NCBI RefSeq assembly: GCF_023954305.1 | Contig: NZ_JAMLIG010000001.1 | Coordinates: 1,922,001 to 1,986,000 of the forward strand | Length of the DNA: 64,000 nt | Direction of reading: 5' to 3' | From: Mesorhizobium sp. | GTDB taxonomy: Bacteria > Pseudomonadota > Alphaproteobacteria > Rhizobiales > Rhizobiaceae | In this document: in pieces, positions 45,107-54,037 of the stretch | How the letters are laid out: each line of letters opens with the position of its first letter | Position numbering within the stretch: position 1 is the stretch's first letter | Translations under genes and position numbers: made by a program | Notes under the pieces: model-generated | Databases searched by the model: none | What the model was told of the DNA's origin: nothing | What the model saw: only the letters and a program-made list of their open reading frames with translations

Positions 45107-46723
45107 ATGCCCATGAAAGAGGCCGGCGTATTCAATCCGGATCAGGGAATCGAAACGATCGGATTGGAGGACCTCGGCGAGGTTCGCTATAATCTCGGCG
45201 CCGCGGAACTCTGCGAGGAGGCGATTCGCCTGGGCGAAGCGAACCTGACCGCGGAAGGCGCTCTCGTCGCCTATACCGGCCAGCACACCGGCCGCTCGCC
45301 GAAAGACAAGTTCGTCGTTCGCGACGCGAACACCGAAGACAAGATCTGGTGGGACAACAACAAGGCGATGTCGCCCGAGCAGTTCGACACGCTGTTCGAT
45401 GACTTCAAGGCTTTCCTCAAGGGCAAGAACCTCTACGTGCAGGATCTCGAAGGAGGCGCCGACCCGGCCAATGTCCTGCCGGTCCGTGTGATCACCGAGT
45501 TCGCCTGGCATTCTCTGTTCATCCGCAACCTGCTGATCCGGCCCGACCGCGCCCGGCTCGCAACCTTCGTGCCAAAGATGACAATCATCGACGTGCCGTC
45601 CTTCCGCGCCGATCCGGCTCGTCACGGAACGCGCTCTGAAACCGTCATCGCCGTCGACCTGACGCGCATGATCGTTCTGATCGGCGGCTCCGCCTATGCC
45701 GGCGAGATGAAGAAATCGGTGTTCACCGTCCTCAACTACCTCCTGCCCGAACGCAGCGTGATGCCGATGCACTGTTCGGCCAATGTCGGGCCGGACGGCG
45801 ACGCGGCGGTGTTCTTCGGCCTGTCGGGCACCGGCAAGACGACGCTGTCGGCCGATCCGACCCGGACCTTGATCGGCGACGACGAGCACGGCTGGGGCGA
45901 GGATGGCATCTTCAATTTCGAAGGCGGCTGCTATGCCAAGACGATCCGTCTGTCGGCGGAGGCCGAACCCGAAATCTTCGCGACGACGCGCCGGTTCGGC
46001 ACGGTGCTCGAGAACGTCGTGCTCGACGAAAAGCGCCTGCCGGATTTCGATGACGGCTCGCTGACCGAGAACACCCGCTGCGCCTATCCGCTCCACTTCA
46101 TCCCGAACGCGAGCGAAACCGGACGGACCGGCCACCCGAGGAACATCATCATGCTGACGGCGGATGCCTTCGGCGTGATGCCGCCGATCGCCAGACTGAC
46201 CCCGGCGCAGGCGATGTACCATTTCCTCTCCGGCTACACCGCGAAGGTCGCCGGCACCGAGCGCGGCGTCACGGAACCCGAGGCCACATTCTCGACCTGC
46301 TTCGGCGCGCCGTTCATGCCGCGCCATCCGTCGGAATACGGCAATCTGCTGCGCGAACTGATCGCCGAGCACGAGGTCGACTGCTGGCTGGTCAACACGG
46401 GCTGGACCGGCGGCGCCTACGGCATCGGCCGGCGCATGCCGATCCGGGCGACGCGGGCACTTCTGGCCGCCGCGCTCGACGGCTCGCTGAAGGCCGCCGC
46501 GTTCCGCACCGATGCCCATTTCGGCTTCGAGGTGCCGGTCGAGGTTCCCGGCGTCGACGGCTCGATCCTCGATCCGCGTTCGACCTGGGCGGACATGGAA
46601 GCCTATGACCGACAGGCGAAAAAGCTCGTGAGCATGTTCATCGACAATTTCGGCAAGTTCGAAAGCCATGTCGATCACGCCGTCCGGGGTGCCGCACCGC
46701 GCGTCCAGGAAGCGGCGGAATAG
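45107..46723 (+). CDS. pckA: Phosphoenolpyruvate carboxykinase (ATP)
   Basis: 538-residue gluconeogenic enzyme that converts oxaloacetate and ATP to PEP. The kinase loop is FFGLSGTGKTTLSADP, the metal site HGWGEDGIFNFEGGCYAK, and the substrate Arg lies in TGRSPKDKFVV. ATP-dependent type by length and loop. ATG 45107 is chosen with GGGGAG upstream; a second ATG lies two codons later. Its location opposite chvI is usual in rhizobia, where pckA is needed for growth on dicarboxylates. A strong terminator follows. Confidence 0.96.
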   Translation: MPMKEAGVFNPDQGIETIGLEDLGEVRYNLGAAELCEEAIRLGEANLTAEGALVAYTGQHTGRSPKDKFVVRDANTEDKIWWDNNKAMSPEQFDTLFDDFKAFLKGKNLYVQDLEGGADPANVLPVRVITEFAWHSLFIRNLLIRPDRARLATFVPKMTIIDVPSFRADPARHGTRSETVIAVDLTRMIVLIGGSAYAGEMKKSVFTVLNYLLPERSVMPMHCSANVGPDGDAAVFFGLSGTGKTTLSADPTRTLIGDDEHGWGEDGIFNFEGGCYAKTIRLSAEAEPEIFATTRRFGTVLENVVLDEKRLPDFDDGSLTENTRCAYPLHFIPNASETGRTGHPRNIIMLTADAFGVMPPIARLTPAQAMYHFLSGYTAKVAGTERGVTEPEATFSTCFGAPFMPRHPSEYGNLLRELIAEHEVDCWLVNTGWTGGAYGIGRRMPIRATRALLAAALDGSLKAAAFRTDAHFGFEVPVEVPGVDGSILDPRSTWADMEAYDRQAKKLVSMFIDNFGKFESHVDHAVRGAAPRVQEAAE

Positions 46724-46745
46724 ACCTTCCCCTTCCTTCCGTATC

Positions 46746-46775
46746 GGCCCGGCCTCGCGCCGGGCCTTTTCTTTT
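46746..46775 (+). terminator. Intrinsic terminator of pckA
   Basis: GGCCCGGC-CTCGC-GCCGGGCC is a perfect 8-bp stem (46746-46753 with 46759-46766) directly followed by TTTTCTTTT, 22 bp after the pckA stop. Confidence 0.88.
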
Positions 46776-46801
46776 CCAGCGCATCGCCTCACGATAGTGG
46801 C

Positions 46802-47467
46802 ATGCAAGCTCCGATGCGCCCGCTCGATTTCGAGGAACTGCCCGCCGACGACATGGTCCTACGCGCCGTCTCTTTCCAGGCACGGATGGCGCGCCGGAGG
46901 ACCGTCCGCGACTTCTCGGACCGTCCAGTGCCGAGGGAGATCATCGAAGCCTGCGTCGGCGCCGCGGGAACGGCGCCCTCCGGCGCCAACCAGCAGCCGT
47001 GGACCTTCGTCTGCATCTCCAACCCGGAGGTCAAGGCGCGCATCCGCGCCGCAGCCGAGCGGGAGGAGCGCGAATTCTATGCGGGACGCGCGTCTTCCGA
47101 ATGGCTCGAGGCCCTGGGGCCGCTCGGAACCGACGCGCATAAGCCATTCCTGGAGACGGCTCCGTGGCTGATCGTCATCTTCGCCCAACGTCACGGCGTC
47201 GACGGGGACGGCAAGCGGATCAAGCATTACTACGTGCCCGAGTCTGTCGGGATCGCCACCGGCCTGCTGATCGCGGCACTGCACAATGCAGGCCTGGCAT
47301 CGCTGACCCATACGCCCTCGCCGATGGGTTTCCTCAATGAGATCTGCGGCAGACCGGACAACGAGAAGCCAGTGATCCTGCTTGTTGCAGGCTATCCCGC
47401 CAAGGGCGCGTCGGTGCCTGACATCACCCGAAAGCCGCTGTCCAACATCGCGGTCTGGCTGCCATGA
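46802..47467 (+). CDS. Nitroreductase-family flavoprotein, iodotyrosine deiodinase-like
   Basis: 221-residue FMN enzyme. FMN contacts are ARRRTVRDFSDRPVP and GTAPSGANQQPWTFV. The block HYYVPESVGIATGLLIAALHNAGLASLTHTPSPM and the tail KPLSNIAVWLP match the IYD subgroup. The E-x3-Y pair used by IYD to hold iodotyrosine is present (EEREFY), but by my alignment the third contact, a Lys, is replaced in ALGPLGTD. So deiodination of tyrosine is doubtful and another halophenol or nitro-compound may be the substrate. The next gene starts inside its stop codon. Confidence 0.85.
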   Translation: MQAPMRPLDFEELPADDMVLRAVSFQARMARRRTVRDFSDRPVPREIIEACVGAAGTAPSGANQQPWTFVCISNPEVKARIRAAAEREEREFYAGRASSEWLEALGPLGTDAHKPFLETAPWLIVIFAQRHGVDGDGKRIKHYYVPESVGIATGLLIAALHNAGLASLTHTPSPMGFLNEICGRPDNEKPVILLVAGYPAKGASVPDITRKPLSNIAVWLP

Positions 47468-47901
47468 CGATCGGCGAGGACATCATCATCCGTCCCGGGA
47501 TCGTCGTCCATGACGACGAGCTCGAGGAGACGTTCATCCGCGCGTCCGGGCCGGGAGGGCAGAACGTCAACAAGGTCGCGACGGCGGTGCAGCTGCGCTT
47601 CGATGCGAGGAAGGCGCGGAGTCTGCCCGAGCATGTCAGGGACACACTGATCCGGATCGCGGGGCAGCGCGCGACCAAGGACGGCGTCATCGTCATCGAG
47701 GCGAGCCGGTACAGGCTGCAGGAGCGCAACCGCGAGGATGCCCGCCAGCGCCTCGGCGACCTCGTCGCCAAGGCTGCCGAGCCCCCGCCCAAGCCGCGAA
47801 AGAAGACAAAGCCCTCGAAGGGCGCGGTCGAAAGGCGCCTGAAGGAGAAGTCGGGGCGCGCCAGCGTGAAAAAGATGCGGGGACGGGTCAGCTCCGACTG
47901 A
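47464..47901 (+). CDS. arfB: Alternative ribosome rescue factor ArfB (YaeJ)
   Basis: 145-residue peptidyl-tRNA hydrolase that frees stalled ribosomes. The GGQ motif is in ASGPGGQNVNKVATAV, and the C-terminal tail KPRKKTKPSKGAVERRLKEK is the basic region that enters the empty mRNA channel. Length and layout are normal. ATG 47464 overlaps the stop of the nitroreductase gene by 4 bp. Confidence 0.94.
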   Translation: MTIGEDIIIRPGIVVHDDELEETFIRASGPGGQNVNKVATAVQLRFDARKARSLPEHVRDTLIRIAGQRATKDGVIVIEASRYRLQERNREDARQRLGDLVAKAAEPPPKPRKKTKPSKGAVERRLKEKSGRASVKKMRGRVSSD

Positions 47902-47967
47902 GCCTTCCAATCCATCGTCCGCAATGGCAAGGTCTGCGGGAGTTCAACATCTGGAGGCTGTGAACCG

Positions 47968-48483
47968 ATGGGTATCTTCGATTTCGTCAAATCGGTGGGC
48001 AAGAAGCTGGGCATCGGCGACGACGAGCCGCCGGCGGCCGACAAGCTGAAGAAGGAACTCGATTCCTACGGTCTGGGCACGGAGAAGGTGGATGTCGAGG
48101 TGCAGGGCGACAAGGTCGTGCTCAAGGGCGTCGTCAAGGACCAGTCGATCTTCGAGAAGGCGGTCATCGCTGTCGGCAACACGCTCGGCATTTCCAAGGT
48201 CGAAGCCAGCGAACTCAAGGTGGTCGCGCCCGACTCCGGACTGAAGCTCGACGGGAATGTCGACATGACGGCGCTGGTGAAAGCGTCGACACCCGCCAAG
48301 GAACCGGTGTTCTACACCGTCAAGAAGGGCGACAACCTGTCGAAGATTTCGGAAAAGCACTACGGCAAGGGCAAGGCGTCGAAATACACGGTCATCTTCG
48401 AGGCCAACCGTCCCATGCTGACGCATCCGGACAAGATCTATCCCGGCCAGGTACTGCGAATTCCCGATCTCGAAACCGCCTGA
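47968..48483 (+). CDS. BON and LysM domain protein (Kbp/YgaU-like)
   Basis: 171-residue protein: short N-terminal helix, a BON domain (about 25-90, with VDVEVQGDKVVLKGVVKDQ) and a C-terminal LysM domain (about 115-168, YTVKKGDNLSKISEKHYG...NRPMLTHPDKIYPGQVLRIP). Same layout as E. coli Kbp, a potassium-binding stress protein of the cytoplasm; potassium binding here is inferred from that. No signal peptide. It stands alone with 66 bp before and 55 bp after. Confidence 0.88.
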   Translation: MGIFDFVKSVGKKLGIGDDEPPAADKLKKELDSYGLGTEKVDVEVQGDKVVLKGVVKDQSIFEKAVIAVGNTLGISKVEASELKVVAPDSGLKLDGNVDMTALVKASTPAKEPVFYTVKKGDNLSKISEKHYGKGKASKYTVIFEANRPMLTHPDKIYPGQVLRIPDLETA

Positions 48484-48538
48484 GCGGTTTTGACCAGGGC
48501 GTCCGGCCGGGACATCCGGGCCGGACGGACCGCATTCG

Positions 48539-49174
48539 ATGAAGACGCTTCCCGACGGCTTTCGCCATCTGCCCGGCGCTCTCGACGTGGCCGAGCAGCG
48601 CGCTTTGGTGGAGGACATCAGGGCGGTGGTGCGGGCAGCACCGCTCTACACGCCGGAAATGCCGCGCACCGGCAAGCCGATGAGCGTGCGCATGACCAAT
48701 TGCGGCGCGCTGGGCTGGGTCACCGACCGTGAGCGGGGATATCGCTACCAGCCAACGCACCCGGTGACGGGCAAGCCGTGGCCACCCATCCCGCAAAGGC
48801 TTCTGGCACTCTGGCGCGGCGTGTCGGAGGTCGCCTTCGAGCCCGAAGCCTGCCTGGTCAATTTCTACGACGACACCGCGCGGATGGGCCTCCACCAGGA
48901 CCGCGACGAGCAGGCGCTATCGGCGCCGGTGGTCTCCGTGTCGCTCGGCGACACCTGCCTGTTCAGGATCGGCGGCACGGCACGCAACGATCCCACGCAA
49001 TCGTTCCGGCTCGCCAGCGGCGACGTGGTGGTGCTGGGCGGCGCGTCACGGCTCGCCTTTCACGGCGTCGACAGGATCTATCCCGGCACTTCGCCGCTGC
49101 TGAAGAGCGGCGGCCGGATCAATCTGACGCTGCGGCGGGTAACGCCGGCCGGGTCCACCGAAACGCTTCCTTAA
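48539..49174 (+). CDS. alkB: Alpha-ketoglutarate-dependent dioxygenase AlkB
   Basis: 211-residue DNA/RNA demethylase that reverses N1-methyladenine and N3-methylcytosine. Iron ligands are His and Asp in GLHQDRDE and His in AFHGVDRI; the 2-oxoglutarate Arg is in RINLTLRR, and NFYDDTARMG and GDTCLFRIGG are family blocks. Normal length. The gene stands between the LysM protein and the PAP2 pair with short gaps. Confidence 0.94.
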   Translation: MKTLPDGFRHLPGALDVAEQRALVEDIRAVVRAAPLYTPEMPRTGKPMSVRMTNCGALGWVTDRERGYRYQPTHPVTGKPWPPIPQRLLALWRGVSEVAFEPEACLVNFYDDTARMGLHQDRDEQALSAPVVSVSLGDTCLFRIGGTARNDPTQSFRLASGDVVVLGGASRLAFHGVDRIYPGTSPLLKSGGRINLTLRRVTPAGSTETLP

Positions 49175-49223
49175 GCCCGCTCGACTAACAGTCTGCGGTC
49201 AACTCGCCGGATACCGTTCCGTC

Positions 49224-50306
49224 ATGAGCGAAAGTGTGATCGCAACGTCCGTCCGGGCGGCGGACCGGCAAAGCCTCATCCGGTGGCTGGCGTGCGAAAT
49301 CAAAGAGTGCCGATTGCTCTATCTGTTCGTCGGCCTGTTCATTACGGCCACGATTGCGCTGTCCGTGAGCCGAGGCGACGATTTTATCGCTCTCGTGACC
49401 GTCTACGTCGAACGAACAGCTCGCGCGCTCTCGGTGTTCGCGTCCGGGATATTCGCGGTGGTGAGCATAAGAGTCATGCTGCGACGGAGCGAACGTCCGA
49501 CGGCGGAGATCCTGCGGGAATTGACGAAACTCGTCTCCGACGGAACGCTGCCGCGCGTCGTCTTCGCCTGCGCCCTGCTTGCGATCTTCATGGCGGCCTT
49601 CCTCTACCACAAGACGCTTATTCCGGTCGTCCATCCGTTCGACTGGGACGAAACCTTCATGCGCTGGGATCGAGCCCTGTTCGCCGGACGGCATCCCTGG
49701 GAGATCCTGCACCCCCTGCTGGGCTATCCGGCAGTGACGAGATTTCTCGACTTCGCATACTCGCTGTGGGTGCCGCTGGTATTCATTTTCTGGGCGGGAC
49801 TGCTCGCCAGTTCCCGCGTTCCCGCCGCGTTGCGCCGCCGCTATTGGCTGGCAACGGTACTTGCCTGGGTCGGCTACGGCATCGTCATGGCCACGATCCT
49901 GTCTTCGGCAGGCCCGTGCTTCGTGCCTGCCTTGTTTCCGCAGATCGCGACCGAATACCAGGGATTGAACAGTTATCTCGCCGGGCTGAACGAACAGCAC
50001 ATGCTGAGTTCGACGATCGCCAAGGACTTCCTCTGGCAAAGTCATATCAACGCCGTGTCGGAGCCGGGCGGGATTTCCGCCATGCCCAGCATGCATAACG
50101 TGCAGGCCACTCTCTTCGCGCTCGCGGCCTACCGGATCCACCGGACGTTCGGTCATGCGATGAGCCTTTACGCCGTGCTGATCTTCCTCGGGTCGATCCA
50201 CCTCGCCTGGCACTATGCGGTCGACGGCATCGTGGGGGTGGCAGCGGCCGTAACCATCTGGCAGGCGGCAAGACTTCTGAACCGAATTCCGGCGATGGCA
50301 TCATGA
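49224..50306 (+). CDS. PAP2-superfamily membrane phosphatase (first of a tandem pair)
   Basis: 360-residue membrane protein with seven to eight hydrophobic segments. The phosphatase core is near the C-terminus: SAMPSMHNVQATLFAL and HLAWHYAVDGIVG, with the two His and Asp of the PAP2_3 group related to inositol-phosphorylceramide synthases. Lipid phosphate or sphingolipid head-group turnover is likely, but the substrate is unknown. It overlaps the next gene, a diverged paralogue of equal length, by 4 bp. Confidence 0.82.
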   Translation: MSESVIATSVRAADRQSLIRWLACEIKECRLLYLFVGLFITATIALSVSRGDDFIALVTVYVERTARALSVFASGIFAVVSIRVMLRRSERPTAEILRELTKLVSDGTLPRVVFACALLAIFMAAFLYHKTLIPVVHPFDWDETFMRWDRALFAGRHPWEILHPLLGYPAVTRFLDFAYSLWVPLVFIFWAGLLASSRVPAALRRRYWLATVLAWVGYGIVMATILSSAGPCFVPALFPQIATEYQGLNSYLAGLNEQHMLSSTIAKDFLWQSHINAVSEPGGISAMPSMHNVQATLFALAAYRIHRTFGHAMSLYAVLIFLGSIHLAWHYAVDGIVGVAAAVTIWQAARLLNRIPAMAS

Positions 50307-51385
50307 CCGAGGCGTCACTCATCCTGCGACCATCGCGGCTAGGCCGCTACATCTCCTCCGCCACGGCCGACTGGCCGATCTATGCGGCCGTCGCGGTCTA
50401 TGCGTCGGTCGCATCGGCACTGATCCTGGCGACCGGTGCCGGGCGGGCCTCCTCATTCGCATCGTATTTCGTCGTCTGGCCCACCGTCTTCTTCGTCCTG
50501 TTTCCGGCAATCTACGCTTTGCTGGTGCTGCTGCGGATCTTCCATCGGTTGAACCCGGGCCAGGGACGTCTGCGTGCCCTTCGCAGAGCCATGGCGGCTC
50601 GGCATCTGAGCCAGTTCGCGACCGGTCTCGCATTGCTCGGCGCGATGATGGTCTTCCAGGGCGCCTTCACCACCCTCAAGACCGCGCTGCCGCTGTGGAA
50701 TGGCGGCTTCCCCTACGACGTGCTGCACGCCAACATCGACCGGGCGCTGCATTTCGGCACGGACCCCTGGCGATACCTGCTGGCGGCGGCCGGCAATGAC
50801 GTCGTTCGGGCAGTGGTGGAATGGAACTACAATCAGGGCTGGTTCATCTTCTGCTACGCGACATTGTTCGTCGTATGCGTTTCCCACGCCACGTCAGGAC
50901 TGCGAACCCGCTACCTCGTCTGTTACATGCTCGTCTGGATCCTTGTCGGCAATGTCCTCGCAGGGCTCTTCCTGTCGGCGGGACCGGCCTTCTACGGTCA
51001 TGTCACCGGTGATACGGCACGGTTCGGCGAGCAGCTGGCGTTCCTCGCGGCCAGCGGCGACAGCACGCATTCGGCCGCGAGGGTCCAGGCCTATCTCTGG
51101 CACTTCTACGAAAGCGAGACCGGTGGGCTAGGCTCAGGCATATCGGCGTTTCCAAGCATGCATATCGGCCTCGTCACGCTGAACGCGCTCTTCATCTCCG
51201 AAGCGAGCCGGCGCTGGGGAAGGGTCGCTTTTGCCTATGTCGGTGTCGTGCTGGTCAGTTCCGTCTACCTCGCGTGGCACTATGCCATCGACGGCTATGT
51301 GGCCATCGCGGTCACGGTGGCGGTCTACTACGCGGCCAAGAGAGCCTTCGCCGTCACAGCTTCCGCAGCGCCACTTCCTCGATGA
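50303..51385 (+). CDS. PAP2-superfamily membrane phosphatase (second of a tandem pair)
   Basis: 360-residue multi-span protein with the same core as its upstream neighbour: SAFPSMHIGLVTL and YLAWHYAIDGYVA. The two differ strongly outside the core, so they are an old duplication or two related enzymes acting together, perhaps as a heteromer. Its last 32 bp overlap the end of coaA on the other strand. Confidence 0.82.
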   Translation: MTEASLILRPSRLGRYISSATADWPIYAAVAVYASVASALILATGAGRASSFASYFVVWPTVFFVLFPAIYALLVLLRIFHRLNPGQGRLRALRRAMAARHLSQFATGLALLGAMMVFQGAFTTLKTALPLWNGGFPYDVLHANIDRALHFGTDPWRYLLAAAGNDVVRAVVEWNYNQGWFIFCYATLFVVCVSHATSGLRTRYLVCYMLVWILVGNVLAGLFLSAGPAFYGHVTGDTARFGEQLAFLAASGDSTHSAARVQAYLWHFYESETGGLGSGISAFPSMHIGLVTLNALFISEASRRWGRVAFAYVGVVLVSSVYLAWHYAIDGYVAIAVTVAVYYAAKRAFAVTASAAPLPR

Positions 51386-52313
51386 GATGATCGGCGCCCT
51401 TCTTGAGGATCAGGTCGGCGCGGGGCCGCGTCGGCAGGATATTCTCATGCAGGTTCTTCAGGTTGATGTTCGCCCACAGCCCCTCGGCGATCGCCAGGGC
51501 GGCGTCCGTGGAGAGGCTCGCATAGCGGTGGAAGAAGGAGTTCGGGTCGCGGAACGCCGTCTCGCGCAGGCGCATGAAGCGGTCGATGTACCACTTGTGG
51601 ATCAAATGCTCATCGGCGTCGATGTAGATCGAGAAGTCGAAGAAGTCGGAGACGAAGGGGACCGCGTTGCCGTCCTTCGGCAGATCGCGCGTCTGCAGCA
51701 CGTTGATGCCTTCGAAGATGAGGATATCGGGCCGATCGATGGTGACGAACTGGCCGGCCAGCACGTCGTAGGTCAGGTGAGAGTAGAGCGGCGCGTGGAC
51801 ATTGCGCTGGCCGGACTTGATCGCCGACAGGAAGCGAAGCAGGGCGCCGACATCGTAGCTCTCGGGAAAGCCCTTGCGGTCCATGAGGTTCTCGCGGCGC
51901 AGCACCTCGTTCGACCAGAGGAAGCCGTCGGTGGTGACGAGATCGACCTTCGGGCTGGACGGCCAGCGCTGGAGAAGCTCCTTCAGCACGCGAGCGGTGG
52001 TCGACTTGCCGACGGCGACGGAGCCGGCAATGCCGATGATGAAGGGCGTCTTGACGGCGTCGCCGGCGTTGAAGAATGCCTGTCTCTGGCGGAACAGGAG
52101 CTGGCTTGCCTCGACATGGGCCGACAGCAGGCGCGACAGCGACAGATAAATGCGCCGAACTTCCTCCAAGTCGATCGGATCGTTCATCGACCGGAGGCGC
52201 TTCACCTCGTCGGCCGTCAGCGTCATCGGGGTGTCGGCGCGAAAACCCGCCCATTGCGCCGCCGTGAACAAGCGGTAGGGCGAGTATTTCTCCGTCGGAG
52301 CGAGCTGATCCAT
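51354..52313 (-). CDS. coaA: Pantothenate kinase type I
   Basis: 319-residue enzyme that phosphorylates pantothenate, the controlling step of coenzyme A synthesis. P-loop GIAGSVAVGKSTTARVL, then VTTDGFLWSN, RKGFPESYD, the substrate loop SHLTYDV, and IFEGINVLQ. Family length. It is the last gene of the histidine cluster, 18 bp after hisE, as in other Rhizobiales. Confidence 0.96.
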   Translation of the reverse strand: MDQLAPTEKYSPYRLFTAAQWAGFRADTPMTLTADEVKRLRSMNDPIDLEEVRRIYLSLSRLLSAHVEASQLLFRQRQAFFNAGDAVKTPFIIGIAGSVAVGKSTTARVLKELLQRWPSSPKVDLVTTDGFLWSNEVLRRENLMDRKGFPESYDVGALLRFLSAIKSGQRNVHAPLYSHLTYDVLAGQFVTIDRPDILIFEGINVLQTRDLPKDGNAVPFVSDFFDFSIYIDADEHLIHKWYIDRFMRLRETAFRDPNSFFHRYASLSTDAALAIAEGLWANINLKNLHENILPTRPRADLILKKGADHLIEEVALRKL

Positions 52314-52331
52314 CGGCCGACCCTTCTGCCG

Positions 52332-52655
52332 TCAGTCCTGTCTGCGGGACGCCTTTTCGGCGATGCCCGACTGCGCGGTGCGGCGCTCGAGCTCCGCCAT
52401 TACGTCGGAAAGCGGAATACCCGCGATCCGCATGACCACGAGCCAATGATAGAGAAGGTCGGCGCTTTCCGAAACCAGCGCTTCGTCGTCGCCCTTCACA
52501 GCGGCAATGACCGTTTCGACCGCCTCTTCGCCGAGCTTCTTGCCCGCCCGTTCCATGCCGGAGCGGTAGAGCTTCGCGGTCCACGAGTTCTCGTCGCCGG
52601 ACAGCGCCCGGTCGGCGACGATGCGTTCGAGATCGGACAGGGAGAAACCGGCCAT
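52332..52655 (-). CDS. hisE: Phosphoribosyl-ATP pyrophosphatase
   Basis: 107-residue MazG-like helical enzyme for the second step of histidine synthesis. Recognised by SWTAKLYRSGMERAGKKLGEEAVETVIAA (metal-binding EE..E) and ESADLLYHWLVVM. It follows hisF by 11 bp. hisI is separate and not in the window. Confidence 0.95.
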   Translation of the reverse strand: MAGFSLSDLERIVADRALSGDENSWTAKLYRSGMERAGKKLGEEAVETVIAAVKGDDEALVSESADLLYHWLVVMRIAGIPLSDVMAELERRTAQSGIAEKASRRQD

Positions 52656-52666
52656 CGGAGCGGCGT

Positions 52667-53461
52667 CTACGCCGCCGACGGCGCGGAGTCGAGTCTCATC
52701 GCGAGACCCGCCTTAGCCATATAGGCCTTCGCCTCGCCGATCGAATACGTGCCGAAATGGAAGATCGAGGCGGCGAGCACCGCGGTCGCGTGGCCATCGC
52801 GGATACCCTCGACCAGGTGGTCCAACGTGCCGACGCCGCCCGAGGCGATGACCGGAGCGCGCACCGCGTCCGCGATCGCGCGGGTAAGGGGAATGTCATA
52901 GCCGGCTTTTGTGCCGTCGCGGTCCATGGAGGTGAGGAGGATCTCGCCGGCGCCAAGGTCCACGACCTTGCGCGCGAACTCGATCGCATCGATGCCGGTT
53001 GGCTTGCGTCCGCCATGGGTGAAGATCTGCCAGCGGTCAGTCTCGCCCGGAGCCGACACTTTCTTGGCGTCGATGGCGACGACGATGCACTGGTTGCCGA
53101 ACTTGTCGGCGGCTTCCGCCACGAAGTCGGGATTGTTCACAGCGGCGGTATTGATCGACACCTTGTCGGCGCCGGCGAGCAGCAGCTTGCGGATGTCGGA
53201 CACAGCCCGCACCCCGCCGCCGACGGTCAGCGGCATGAAGCACTGTTCGGCCGTGCGGGCGACGACGTCGAAGATCGTCTCGCGGTTGTCCGACGAGGCA
53301 GTGATGTCGAGGAAGCAGAGCTCGTCGGCGCCGGCGGCGTCATAGGCGCGCGCGGCCTCGACCGGATCGCCGGCGTCGATCAAGTCGACGAAGTTGACGC
53401 CCTTGACGACGCGGCCGTCCTTGACGTCGAGGCAGGGGATGACGCGGGATTTGAGGGTCAT
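52667..53461 (-). CDS. hisF: Imidazole glycerol phosphate synthase cyclase subunit
   Basis: 264-residue TIM barrel that with HisH makes the imidazole ring. The catalytic Asp is in RVIPCLDVKDGRVVKG, the phosphate loops are VGGGVRAVSDI and ASGGVGTLDHL, and the second Asp is in LLTSMDRDGTK. ATG 53461 overlaps the stop of the Uma2-family gene (ATGA). Confidence 0.96.
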   Translation of the reverse strand: MTLKSRVIPCLDVKDGRVVKGVNFVDLIDAGDPVEAARAYDAAGADELCFLDITASSDNRETIFDVVARTAEQCFMPLTVGGGVRAVSDIRKLLLAGADKVSINTAAVNNPDFVAEAADKFGNQCIVVAIDAKKVSAPGETDRWQIFTHGGRKPTGIDAIEFARKVVDLGAGEILLTSMDRDGTKAGYDIPLTRAIADAVRAPVIASGGVGTLDHLVEGIRDGHATAVLAASIFHFGTYSIGEAKAYMAKAGLAMRLDSAPSAA

Positions 53462-54033
53462 TGAATGGTCTTGAGTTCTATACCGTCATAGATTTCGCCA
53501 AGCGGAAGGCTGACATTGAACTCCGGGAGAAATACGACTTCATCCAATCCGGCGAAGGTCTCGATATCGCGCCAGGTTTCACCGCTTCGGGTGGTCAGCC
53601 AAACACGGGCATCCTCGTGCGAAATCACGAGGTAATGAACCAAAGAGGGTATGCCGCGATAGTCGTTCCACTTTTCGTAGAGGTCTCTTGCCAGCGAAGA
53701 AGGCGAAAGCACTTCCGCTAGAATGACCGGTTCAACAGCGGCCAGATCGGTCCCGTGAGCCGCAGGCGACTTTCGGTCGACATAAACGTCGGGAAAACGA
53801 ATTCCGTCCGGTGTCCGGACCGCAAAATCGGCCGATCCGACGCTGTACTCTCGCCTGTCGAGCTGCCCGCGCAGAAGAAGAATCAAATTTGTCGCGATGT
53901 CCGCATGGTTCCGCGTCACGTTGATCATCATCTCGACCACCTTTCCGCGGACGAATTCCCGCTTGCCCTCGCGCCCCTCGTTCCAGCGCAGGAATTCATC
54001 CGGTGTGGTCGGCAGTCTCGACTGGATGTTCAT
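53458..54033 (-). CDS. Uma2-family putative restriction-endonuclease-like protein within the his operon
   Basis: 191-residue protein with the PD-(D/E)XK-like Uma2 (DUF820) layout: TPDEFLRWNEGREGKREFVRG, Asp in RFPDVYVDRK, Glu in VILAEVLSPSSLARDLYEKW, and HYLVISHEDARVWL. Uma2 proteins are abundant in cyanobacteria and are often mobile; no activity is settled. It sits between hisA (4 bp) and hisF (4-bp overlap), where rhizobia normally have neither. Its DNA is visibly less GC rich than the neighbours, which suggests horizontal arrival. Its ribosomes must feed hisF. Confidence 0.85.
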   Translation of the reverse strand: MNIQSRLPTTPDEFLRWNEGREGKREFVRGKVVEMMINVTRNHADIATNLILLLRGQLDRREYSVGSADFAVRTPDGIRFPDVYVDRKSPAAHGTDLAAVEPVILAEVLSPSSLARDLYEKWNDYRGIPSLVHYLVISHEDARVWLTTRSGETWRDIETFAGLDEVVFLPEFNVSLPLGEIYDGIELKTIQ

Positions 54034-54037
54034 GTTG

